Assembly (NCBI RefSeq): GCF_016919405.1
Contig: NZ_CP070354.1
Coordinates: 248,001 to 312,000, forward strand
DNA: 64,000 nucleotides
From: Ensifer sp. PDNC004
GTDB lineage: Bacteria; Pseudomonadota; Alphaproteobacteria; Rhizobiales; Rhizobiaceae
Direction of reading: 5' to 3'
Under the pieces are notes generated by a model. That model was not told the DNA's origin and did no database searches. It saw only the letters and a program-made list of their open reading frames with translations. Position 1 is the stretch's first letter, and the number at the start of each line of letters is the position of its first letter. Both the position numbers and the translations under genes were made by a program. This document shows, one piece after another, positions 9,075 to 16,055 of the stretch.

Positions 9075-10468
9075 GTGCAGCATCCGTTCCCGGGCGGCTT
9101 CTCCTGCAACCTGGCCACGAGGCTGCAGGGCGCGCGAAAAATCTCTTGGACCATTTGCCTGAGGGCGCCTCATGGACGGCGATCCCGGCCGATGCTCTGC
9201 TGATGCCGCCGCCCGTCAATGCCCATGACCATGGCTATGGCATCCGCACACTTGATTTTGGCAATGTCGACGATGCCCTGGAAGTGTGGATCCCGGGACT
9301 GCGGCTCCGGCCGCGAACCGACCCCTATCTGGAAGCGCTGGTGGCCTTCTCGAGGTTGGCGCAAACGGGCGTCGGCGCGACCATGCATTGCCATAATTCT
9401 CTGAACATCGACCGTCTCGTCGACGAGGCCGGTGCGGTCATGCGGGCGGCGAGCGAGGTCGGCATAAGACTTGCGCTTTCCTGTCCGCTTCTCGACTACG
9501 ATCCGTGGGCCTATGACGGCGGGCCTGAGCGATTGCGGCCGTATCTCGCTCCAGCAGACTGGGACGATCTCAGCGCCTCGATCCCGAAATATGCGTCGCC
9601 ATCGGTGCAGATCTCGGCAGCCGACGCGGTCGCCGCGGCCAATACAAGTCCGTTGATCGATGTGCAGTATGGTCCGATCGGGCCGCAATGGTGTTCCAAT
9701 GCACTGCTCGAAGCGATCGCCGAGGCCTCTCACGCAACCGGCCGGCGCATTCACATGCATCTGCTCGAAAGCCCGAGGCAGAGGCAATGGCTGGATCGGC
9801 GCTTCCCGCAAGGGATCGTCCGATATCTCGACGAGATCGGCTTCCTCTCGCCCCGCCTTGCCGTCGCCCACGGCGTCCAGCTCAGATCGGACGAGCTGGA
9901 ACTTCTGGCTGCGCGCGGCGCACAGCTCGTTTCGAACCCGTCGGCGAACTTGCGCCTGCGGTCAGGTGTGGCACCGGTCGCCACGCTTCCGGCGAGCGGT
10001 CCCGCCTTCGCGTTCGGCCTCGACGGAACGGGCTTTGACGACGACCAGGATCTCTGGCGCGAATTGCGCCTTGCCCATCTTTTGCATGGCGGCCGCGACC
10101 TGACGCGAGCCTTTACGGCGGGACGTGTCTTCGATGCCGCGATCCATGTCGGCGCCAAGGTGGTGAATGCACCGGCGAACGAAGACCTGGTGCTCGTGGA
10201 TTATGCTGCGCTGATTGCCGACAGCCTGATGGACGACCTGGATGAAGCGGAGCTGCTGCTCACGCGGATGACGGCCGCGCATGCAAAGGCGCTCTATGTC
10301 GGCGGACAGGAGATCATGTGCGATGGACGGTTGACCCGGGTCGATTTCGAGGCTGCCCGGGCCGAGCTTCTGCAGCAGGCGCGCGCGGACCTTCCGCGGC
10401 TGACCGCCGAGCGCGGACGCGTGACCAAGCTGGCCGCGGCAACAAGGGCCTATTACGCCGACTGGTGA
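9071..10468 (+). CDS. metal-dependent amidohydrolase (COG0402-like)
   Basis: A 465-residue amidohydrolase-superfamily enzyme starting at GTG, which overlaps the LysR stop by four bases (GTGA). Metal-binding features: H52-x-H54 in NAHDHGYG, a central HMHLLES, VAHGVQ with the downstream SNPSANLRLRSG, and a late FGLDGTGFDDD whose Asp would activate water. This layout fits the guanine-deaminase/atrazine-chlorohydrolase/cytosine-deaminase group. The first motif reads HDH rather than the commoner HTH. It probably deaminates or hydrolyses a ring or amide nitrogen group in the compound handled by this operon. Confidence 0.86.
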   Translation: MSAASVPGRLLLQPGHEAAGRAKNLLDHLPEGASWTAIPADALLMPPPVNAHDHGYGIRTLDFGNVDDALEVWIPGLRLRPRTDPYLEALVAFSRLAQTGVGATMHCHNSLNIDRLVDEAGAVMRAASEVGIRLALSCPLLDYDPWAYDGGPERLRPYLAPADWDDLSASIPKYASPSVQISAADAVAAANTSPLIDVQYGPIGPQWCSNALLEAIAEASHATGRRIHMHLLESPRQRQWLDRRFPQGIVRYLDEIGFLSPRLAVAHGVQLRSDELELLAARGAQLVSNPSANLRLRSGVAPVATLPASGPAFAFGLDGTGFDDDQDLWRELRLAHLLHGGRDLTRAFTAGRVFDAAIHVGAKVVNAPANEDLVLVDYAALIADSLMDDLDEAELLLTRMTAAHAKALYVGGQEIMCDGRLTRVDFEAARAELLQQARADLPRLTAERGRVTKLAAATRAYYADW

Positions 10469-10472
10469 GCGC

Positions 10473-10496
10473 GGCGACGAGGCGGTAGGCGTCGCC
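10473..10496. terminator. hairpin between convergent amidohydrolase and ferredoxin genes
   Basis: Arms GGCGACG (10473-10479) and CGTCGCC (10490-10496) enclose a 10-base loop just after the amidohydrolase stop. There is no T-tract. Position between two convergent genes is the main argument, so confidence is moderate. Confidence 0.4.
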
Positions 10497-10522
10497 CTCT
10501 GGTCTCCCAAGGGGCGAACTTG

Positions 10523-10861
10523 CTAGCCGATCGCGGCTGTTTTCTCGAAGGCGGCAACGAACGGATGGTCCTGCGTCGTGGAACTCTCCTTGCTCCAGCC
10601 GCCGGGCGACCCCATCCCCGTGACGTCGGACCCGAAGAACTCCTTGTTCACAGCGATGAAATGGCGCTGGCTGTCAGGTATCTCCTGATCCCAGACAATG
10701 GCATCGACGGGACAGATCGAAAGACAGAGGCCGCAATTGATGCACTCATCCGGGTGGATGTAGAAGGTACGGCCACCCTCGTAGATGCAGTCCACCGGAC
10801 AGGCGGCGGTGCAGTCGCCATCCTTTATGTCGATGCAGGGTTCGGTAATGACATAGGCCAT
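10523..10861 (-). CDS. 7Fe-type ferredoxin (FdxA-like)
   Basis: Small electron carrier of 112 residues. Cluster ligands are arranged as C9-x7-C17-x3-C21-P and C25, then C-x2-C-x2-C-x3-CP in CINCGLCLSICP. This is the [3Fe-4S]/[4Fe-4S] pattern of bacterial FdxA proteins. The C-terminal half (FIAVNKEFFGSD and onward) also matches that family. Upstream lies one perfect and one degenerate copy of the palindrome found at the block's other promoter. It probably feeds or drains electrons for a redox enzyme of the block, for example the FAD oxidoreductase. Confidence 0.92.
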   Translation of the reverse strand: MAYVITEPCIDIKDGDCTAACPVDCIYEGGRTFYIHPDECINCGLCLSICPVDAIVWDQEIPDSQRHFIAVNKEFFGSDVTGMGSPGGWSKESSTTQDHPFVAAFEKTAAIG

Positions 10862-10912
10862 CTTGCGGATCTCTGAAGAGTTGCTTGCAAGGCCAATTAT
10901 TCAGAGTTTCCC

Positions 10913-10960
10913 TTGCCGAAGAAGCATAGATATTCGCAATGTCGATTGCCAAAAAGGCAA
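10913..10960. promoter_or_regulatory. LysR-type operator pair upstream of the ferredoxin
   Basis: The site at 10946-10960 is TTGCC-AAAAA-GGCAA, the same arms as the operators at 1907 and 1943. Thirty-three bp away, at 10913-10927, TTGCCGAAGAAGCAT keeps one full arm and part of the other. The pair mimics the strong-plus-weak, 36-bp-apart arrangement at the aldehyde dehydrogenase/ABC promoter. It lies 52-99 bp upstream of the ferredoxin start, and I infer shared control by the LysR protein of this block. Confidence 0.68.
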
Positions 10961-11100
10961 CGACCGCTGCCTCTTCTATCGTGGTGATCCCGTGACAAGG
11001 CGAAGTGCAGCACAAGCGCGAGCCGTGAAACGCGCGTAATCGCCCGGCCGTGGAAAACCGGCAGGTTATGCCGGCGGAAGAAGCTCTGTTCGCTTGTCGG

Positions 11101-11733
11101 CTAGGGCTGCCGGAGAATGCCTCTCAGGATCGTCTCGGTGATCGTGGCGGCCGCCTTTTCATAATCGTCGGCTTTCAAGCGGGGCTTTCTGAGCGCATCG
11201 ACGGCGACCGGTTCGAAGTCCGAGTAAAACTGCGTCGACGCCCAGAGCATGATGAAAAGATGGCGCGGATCGACCGGCAGCATCTTGCCGGCGGCGATCC
11301 AGCCCTCGACAACGGCCACATGGGTATCCGTGACCTGGCGGATATGCTCGCGATCCTTCCGGGACAGGAAGCGCGCGCCCTGAATCATCTCGCTGGCAAA
11401 GAGCCGGGATTCGGCCATGTTCTTGCGCGTGTATTCCAGCTTCGCCTTGATGTAGAGCTTGAACGCTTCGGCCGGCTCCCGTTCGGGCGAGATGTATTTC
11501 AGCGCATCGTCCCAGCTGGCGATGAGATGTGCGATGATGGCGGTATAGATCTCCTCCTTGGACGAGAAGTAGTAGTAGACATTTGCCTTGGGCAGCCCCG
11601 AAGCCTCGGCAATCTCGGCGATGCGCGTGCCGTCGAAGCCCTTGCGAGCGAAGATTTCGATCCCGGCCTTGATGATGAGCCGCATGTTGCGTTCGCGGAT
11701 GCGCTCTTCGGGATCTCGTACTGCCCTTGCCAT
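11101..11733 (-). CDS. TetR-family regulator, RutR-like
   Basis: A 210-residue TetR repressor. The N-terminal helix-turn-helix spans about residues 20-66 (GTRIAEIAEASGLPKANVYYYFSSKEEIY), and the C-terminal part resembles the ligand domain of RutR/YcdC, for example ASEMIQGARFL and MLWASTQFYSDF. In E. coli RutR binds uracil or thymine and controls pyrimidine degradation. The divergent region to the next gene holds three sites close to the RutR consensus, so autoregulation and control of the UNG-like/GMC operon are likely. Whether the effector is a pyrimidine is unknown. Confidence 0.92.
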   Translation of the reverse strand: MARAVRDPEERIRERNMRLIIKAGIEIFARKGFDGTRIAEIAEASGLPKANVYYYFSSKEEIYTAIIAHLIASWDDALKYISPEREPAEAFKLYIKAKLEYTRKNMAESRLFASEMIQGARFLSRKDREHIRQVTDTHVAVVEGWIAAGKMLPVDPRHLFIMLWASTQFYSDFEPVAVDALRKPRLKADDYEKAAATITETILRGILRQP

Positions 11734-11847
11734 ATGGTTTCGCCTCCATTTCGCTTCGCACCAGGCAATCGTGCGTGGTGGCGGGACTGCTATCGCAATT
11801 GCCGCGTTTTCCAGCGAAAAGCAAGCGTATCGACCTTCGCCAGAAAG

Positions 11848-11863
11848 TTGACGATATGGTCAG
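11848..11863. promoter_or_regulatory. RutR-like box 1 (TTGACGATATGGTCAG)
   Basis: Matches the RutR consensus TTGACCAnnTGGTCAA at 12 of 14 defined positions. It is part of a 21-bp near-direct repeat (GAAAGTTGAC-N5-GGTCAG-type) shared with box 3. It lies between the divergent TetR and UNG-like genes. Confidence 0.72.
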
Positions 11864-11869
11864 AAAAAC

Positions 11870-11885
11870 TTGACCGAGTCGTCAT
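11870..11885. promoter_or_regulatory. RutR-like box 2 (TTGACCGAGTCGTCAT)
   Basis: Matches the RutR consensus at 11 of 14 defined positions, with a perfect left half TTGACC and a weaker right half. It starts 22 bp after box 1, close to two helical turns. Confidence 0.55.
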
Positions 11886-11903
11886 TTTTTATCTTTTTGA
11901 AAG

Positions 11904-11931
11904 TTGACACTTTGGTCAGCTTTTGTCTAGT
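11904..11931 (+). promoter_or_regulatory. RutR-like box 3 overlapping a sigma70-like promoter
   Basis: TTGACACTTTGGTCAG (11904-11919) matches the RutR consensus at 11 of 14 positions. Its first six bases are also a perfect -35 hexamer TTGACA, followed after 16 bases by TCTAGT (11926-11931), a 4-of-6 -10 match. A repressor bound here would cover the -35 of the UNG-like gene, whose ATG is 32 bp downstream of the -10. Confidence 0.65.
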
Positions 11932-11962
11932 CTCACCTTCAACGAACGGAAGAGGAGCCGTG

Positions 11963-12814
11963 ATGCCGATGCGCTTGAGGGAGGCAATGGCGGAAACGTT
12001 TGCGGGCTGGGAGAACGACCTTCCGCCTGTTTGGCGCGATGCGCTCGGCGCCGTCGGCGACGATTTCTCCCGTATCGATGCGGACCTTGATCTCGAGCCG
12101 TGGGAACCGATCTTCCCGGTGCGCCGCGGCCGGGTTTTTCCCGGCCAGCCACGGGGCGCACATGCGCTCGCGGCGTTTGACGGCATTGCACCCGATGGCG
12201 TGCGCTGCCTCGTGCTTGGGCAAGATCCTTATCCCGAGCCGGGTTTTGCAACGGGGCGGGCGTTCGAGGCGGGCAACCTGGCGGCGTGGGGCGAGCTGGA
12301 CAAGATGTTCTCAAAGAGCATCCGCGCCTATATGCAGCTGATCGCGGCTGCGCGGCTGGGCGACGAGGATCTCGCGCGCGATTTCGGCCGGTGGCCGGAT
12401 GTGCGGCATCTGCTTTGCGATCCCGCAGGGTCGTTCGAGCCGCCGAGCCTGATCGCAGATCGTTGGGTCAGGGAGGGGGTACTCCTGCTCAATGCGTCGC
12501 TGACGCTTTCTCGCTTTCGTGTCGATATCGATCCGCACCAGTCGCGCGGTCACCTTGCCTTCTGGCGGCCGTTGATGCTGCGCGTGGTCGACGCGCTTTT
12601 GGCGCGCGGTAAGCCAATCGTCTTCCTCGGCTTCGGTGGCGCGGCTGCTGACATCTTTGCAGAAGCCGGCGTTGCCAAGGGGCGCAAGGATCATGTCGCC
12701 TATATACAGCGCGAGCATCCCGCCTTTGCCGACAAGGTGCTCGGCCGGGAAAATCCTTTCCTTCTCAGCAATTCTCATCTGGAGGCGATGGGCGACCGGC
12801 CCATCGCATGGTGA
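11963..12814 (+). CDS. uracil-DNA glycosylase (UNG, family 1) paralogue with altered motif B
   Basis: A 283-residue protein that aligns along its length with UNG. Motif A is GQDPYP (D88 the catalytic aspartate, Y90 kept, usual final His replaced by Pro). GVLLLNASLTL matches UNG GVLLLNTVLTV, PIVFLGFGG matches the strand before the active-site loop, and NPFLLSNSHLEAMGDRPIAW matches the UNG C-terminus. Motif B, HPSPLS in UNG, reads HPAFAD here, keeping the His (H252) but losing the Ser-Pro-Leu-Ser DNA-clamping loop. It is longer than UNG (about 230). The start follows GAGGAG. It is followed 3 bp later by a GMC oxidoreductase, an unusual place for a repair enzyme. Confidence 0.82.
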   Translation: MPMRLREAMAETFAGWENDLPPVWRDALGAVGDDFSRIDADLDLEPWEPIFPVRRGRVFPGQPRGAHALAAFDGIAPDGVRCLVLGQDPYPEPGFATGRAFEAGNLAAWGELDKMFSKSIRAYMQLIAAARLGDEDLARDFGRWPDVRHLLCDPAGSFEPPSLIADRWVREGVLLLNASLTLSRFRVDIDPHQSRGHLAFWRPLMLRVVDALLARGKPIVFLGFGGAAADIFAEAGVAKGRKDHVAYIQREHPAFADKVLGRENPFLLSNSHLEAMGDRPIAW

Positions 12815-12817
12815 CCC

Positions 12818-14443
12818 ATGGCGCGTAACCCGGAATATGATTTCATCATCGTTGGTGCGGGTTCGGCCGGTTGTGTTCTCGCCAACCGCCTGTCGAAGGA
12901 TCCGGCAAACCGCGTGCTTTTGATCGAGGCTGGCGGCAAGGATCGCAACCCCTTGTTCCGGTTGCCGATGCTGATGGGCAAGCTGTTCCATTCGGGCGTC
13001 TACAACTGGCATTATCACACAGAGCCCGAGCCCCATCTCAACGGCCGCTCGCTCTATTGGCCTCGGGGCAAGGTGCTGGGCGGGACGTCCACCATCAACG
13101 GCATGATCTACGTGCGCGGCAATCGCCATGATTACGATCGGTGGTCGCAGCTCGGGCTGCCCGGCTGGTCCTATGACGAGGTGCTTCCGGCATTCCGACG
13201 TTCCGAGACCCATGTCGAGCGCAAGGACGCTTTCCACAGCGGCGACGGAGAGCTCACCGTCTGCCGGGCACGCGGCAACAATCCGCTGATGGACGTGTTC
13301 TGCGAGGCGGGCATCCAGGCGGGTTACCCGGCCAACGACGACTTCAACGGAGAGACGCAAGAAGGCTTTGGCCGCTACGACTTCACCATCCGCAAGGGAA
13401 AACGGTGGTCCACCTCGTGGGCGTTCCTGCGCCCGGCGCTCGGCCGTAAGAACCTCACTGTGCTGACGGGGGCGGAACTCACGCGTCTGATCATCGAAGG
13501 CGACCGGGCGTGCGGCGTCGAGTATCTGAAGGACGGCGTCCTGGGACGCGCCCGGGCGGCGCGGGAGGTGATCCTCTCTTCCGGCGTTGTCAATTCGCCA
13601 AAGGCGTTGCTTCTGTCCGGCATCGGGCCGGCGGACGAGCTTCGGGCGCTTGGCATCGCACCGGTGCTGGACCTGCCGGGCGTCGGCAAGAACCTCCAGG
13701 ACCATGTCGACTGCGTCATGAGTTGGGAATGCCGCGAGCCGATCACGCTGTTCAGCGACCTGCGGGCGGACAAGCTCATCCCCGCTGTTGCCCAGGGCAT
13801 GTTGTTCGGCGAGGGCGTCACCACGACGTTCCCTTATGAGGCCGGTGCCTTCATCCGTTCGAACGATGGCCTGATTGCGCCCGACATTCAGCTGCATTTC
13901 ATGCCGGCGCTGGAAAAGACAGCCAATCTGCACTTCCCCAATCCGTTCCGAAAGAAGCAGGCGGTGGAAGCCAACCACGGGTTCACGATCCGCGTCGGCC
14001 CCGTCAATCCGGTGAGCCGCGGCGAGATCACGCTGCGCTCGGCGAACGCGACGGACAAGCCGAAGATCCAGGCCAATTACCTCCGCGACGATTTCGACGT
14101 GCGCACGATGATCGATGCCATCCGGCTGACCCGCGACATTGTCGGCCAGAAGGCTTTCGACCGCTATCGCGGCAAGGAGCTGGCTCCGGGGCCGGAAGCG
14201 CTTGACGATGCCGCTTTGACCCGCTGGCTGCGGGCGACCGCGATGACGACGTTTCATCCGGTCGGGACCGCCAAGATGGGTAACGACCGCATGGCTGTGG
14301 TGGACGCGCGGCTCAAGGTGCGCGGCATCGAGGGGCTGCGGGTCGCGGACGCTTCGATCATGCCCGTAATCTCAAGCGGCAACACCAACGCGCCAGCCAT
14401 CATGATCGGCGAGAAATGCGCCGAATTCATCCTGAACGCATAG
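12818..14443 (+). CDS. GMC-family FAD oxidoreductase (choline/alcohol dehydrogenase type)
   Basis: A 541-residue glucose-methanol-choline family flavoenzyme that oxidises an alcohol group. The FAD-binding motif DFIIVGAGSAGCVLA has its GxGxxG at G13-G18 and an acidic ribose contact in LLIEAGG. The GMC signature GKVLGGTSTINGMIYVRG lies near residue 90, and the C-terminal active-site region reads FHPVGTAKMG, with the catalytic His, and later GNTNAPAIMIGEKCAEFI. It starts 3 bp after the UNG-like gene, so the two are translationally linked. The natural alcohol substrate is unknown. Confidence 0.93.
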   Translation: MARNPEYDFIIVGAGSAGCVLANRLSKDPANRVLLIEAGGKDRNPLFRLPMLMGKLFHSGVYNWHYHTEPEPHLNGRSLYWPRGKVLGGTSTINGMIYVRGNRHDYDRWSQLGLPGWSYDEVLPAFRRSETHVERKDAFHSGDGELTVCRARGNNPLMDVFCEAGIQAGYPANDDFNGETQEGFGRYDFTIRKGKRWSTSWAFLRPALGRKNLTVLTGAELTRLIIEGDRACGVEYLKDGVLGRARAAREVILSSGVVNSPKALLLSGIGPADELRALGIAPVLDLPGVGKNLQDHVDCVMSWECREPITLFSDLRADKLIPAVAQGMLFGEGVTTTFPYEAGAFIRSNDGLIAPDIQLHFMPALEKTANLHFPNPFRKKQAVEANHGFTIRVGPVNPVSRGEITLRSANATDKPKIQANYLRDDFDVRTMIDAIRLTRDIVGQKAFDRYRGKELAPGPEALDDAALTRWLRATAMTTFHPVGTAKMGNDRMAVVDARLKVRGIEGLRVADASIMPVISSGNTNAPAIMIGEKCAEFILNA

Positions 14444-14454
14444 GGAGTAACCTG

Positions 14455-14775
14455 ATGATCCTGGAACACCGCACCTACACCTTCAAGCCCGGCACGGTCG
14501 ACAAGTGGATGAAGAAGTACGAGGCGGACGGCTTGCCTGTGCAGAAGCGCCATCTGAACAAGTTCGTTGGTCTCTATGTGTCGGAACTGGGCACGCTCCA
14601 CACCACGGTTTTGATGTGGGCCTACGACAGTCTCGCGGACCGAGAAGCGCGCCGGACGGCCATGTATGCCGACCCGGACTGGCAGAAGTTCATCTCCGAA
14701 GTCTGGGCGCTGGACGCAATTCAGAAGCAGGAGGTGATGATCATGAACCCGGCCCCCTATTCCCCGCCCCTTTGA
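14455..14775 (+). CDS. NIPSNAP-family protein
   Basis: A 106-residue dimeric alpha/beta-barrel (NIPSNAP/Dabb-like) protein starting MILEHRTYTFKPGT, a typical opening for the family, and containing the Trp/Asp-rich stretch VLMWAYDSLADREARR. The start at 14455 follows GGGAG; a longer in-frame ATG overlaps the GMC gene. NIPSNAP proteins are often encoded next to catabolic oxidoreductases, but their biochemical role is poorly defined. It could be an isomerase-like accessory or a sensor of reactive aldehydes. Confidence 0.85.
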   Translation: MILEHRTYTFKPGTVDKWMKKYEADGLPVQKRHLNKFVGLYVSELGTLHTTVLMWAYDSLADREARRTAMYADPDWQKFISEVWALDAIQKQEVMIMNPAPYSPPL

Positions 14776-14852
14776 GGCGGGAAGCGGCGCAGGGCATTGC
14801 CTGCGCCCTGGCATGCGCATGAGAAACGACAAGACAAAAAGAGGGAACAATT

Positions 14853-15914
14853 ATGACGGACAAGACTGGAAATGGCGCACAGCACATGATGCATCGCCGC
14901 GCATTCCTGCAGGCGAGCGCGGGTGCCGCAGCGCTGGCCTTTGCGGCGACCATCGTCCCGGAATTCGCCCGCGCGTCCGGAGGGCTGGTCGCGCTGGTGC
15001 ACACGCAGGCTGCAGGCGACAATGGTCCGGTGGACCAGATGATCGCCAAGCTCAAGCAGCTTTCGGAAGAAAAGGGTTTTGAGTACCGCGCCATCTACGC
15101 GCAGGACCCTGCAACCTACGAGACTGTCTACCGCACGCTCGGCGACGCCGGAGCGGCGATCATCGTCTCGACCTTCAACGAAGTGGCCGAGCCATTCAAG
15201 GCGCTCGCACCTTCCTACCCGAATACCAAGTGGATCCAGCTGTTCGCCGATCCCTTCGAGCCGGCAATCCCGAATGTGGTGACCGTCTCCTACGACTATT
15301 ATCTTGGCTGCTATCTCTCGGGCGTCTTTGCGGCCAGGATGACGTCGACCGGCAAGACCGGCTTCATCGGCGGGGTTTCCATCCCTCCGCTCAACGCAGA
15401 CTTCAACGCGTTCAAGGCCGGCGTGCATTCCGTTCGACCGGATGCCACGGTTATCGCCGCCTTCGCAGGCTCGTTCCAGGACCCGGCAAAGGGCCAGGAA
15501 ATCGCCACCCAAATGTACAATGATGGCATCGACTACATTCAGACCGACGCGGCGGCCACCGATGGCGGCATCATTGCTGCGGCGAACGAGAAGGAAGGCC
15601 GCATGGTGAGCTGCCTTGCGCCGGGACAGTATGAGCTCGGCCCGAAATCGCTGATCTCGATCGTCAGCCTCGACTTCGGCGTTTCGCTCTACAACGAAAC
15701 CGGCAAGGCGGTCGGGCCCGAATGGAAGGGTGGTGCGCACGAGCATACGGGTCTTGGCACGGGCGTCATCGACTTCATTCTCTCGCCGGTCTTTGCCGAG
15801 CAGGGGCCGGCGGACCTGAACGCCAGGGCGAAGGAAGCGTTGGTCGAGGTCGACAAGGTTCGTGCCGGCATCCTCGATGGATCCATCAAGGTACCTTTCA
15901 ACACCACCCTTTGA
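14853..15914 (+). CDS. BMP-family (PnrA/Med-like) ABC substrate-binding protein 1
   Basis: A 353-residue periplasmic receptor of the BMP family, which binds nucleosides or related compounds in characterised cases such as PnrA. The N-terminus has a Tat-type signal: HRRAFLQ followed by an Ala-rich core and a cut after FARA near residue 36. The mature protein has the two-domain pattern with ALVHTQAAGDNGPVDQ at the start and a DYIQTDAAATDGGI ligand-loop region. It begins a receptor-ATPase-permease-permease set. A second full set starts at 24158. Confidence 0.9.
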   Translation: MTDKTGNGAQHMMHRRAFLQASAGAAALAFAATIVPEFARASGGLVALVHTQAAGDNGPVDQMIAKLKQLSEEKGFEYRAIYAQDPATYETVYRTLGDAGAAIIVSTFNEVAEPFKALAPSYPNTKWIQLFADPFEPAIPNVVTVSYDYYLGCYLSGVFAARMTSTGKTGFIGGVSIPPLNADFNAFKAGVHSVRPDATVIAAFAGSFQDPAKGQEIATQMYNDGIDYIQTDAAATDGGIIAAANEKEGRMVSCLAPGQYELGPKSLISIVSLDFGVSLYNETGKAVGPEWKGGAHEHTGLGTGVIDFILSPVFAEQGPADLNARAKEALVEVDKVRAGILDGSIKVPFNTTL

Positions 15915-15968
15915 TCTCCAGGTGCTGGCTGCCGAGCCAGGCCGATCGTTCGAAAGACGTCGGTAAGG

Positions 15969-15985
15969 CCTCCCCCTTGGGGAGG
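15969..15985 (+). other. intercistronic hairpin after the BMP receptor gene
   Basis: A perfect 7-bp stem CCTCCCC/GGGGAGG around CTT, in the 141-bp gap between the receptor and ATPase genes. It lacks a T-tract. Hairpins at this place commonly protect the receptor message from 3' decay, giving more receptor than ATPase; that role is inference. Confidence 0.5.
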
Positions 15986-16055
15986 TCGCTGGGGTTCGCG
16001 GACCGGCTCCAGCCCTTTTGACGGTCGCGAACGCCTGCTCTCGATGGGAACCACA

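Noticed and set aside
12311..14257. A 648-codon open frame antisense to the UNG-like and GMC genes
   Set aside because: High GC leaves long open frames opposite real genes. It has no ribosome binding site or family motif, while the plus-strand genes show clear active-site motifs.
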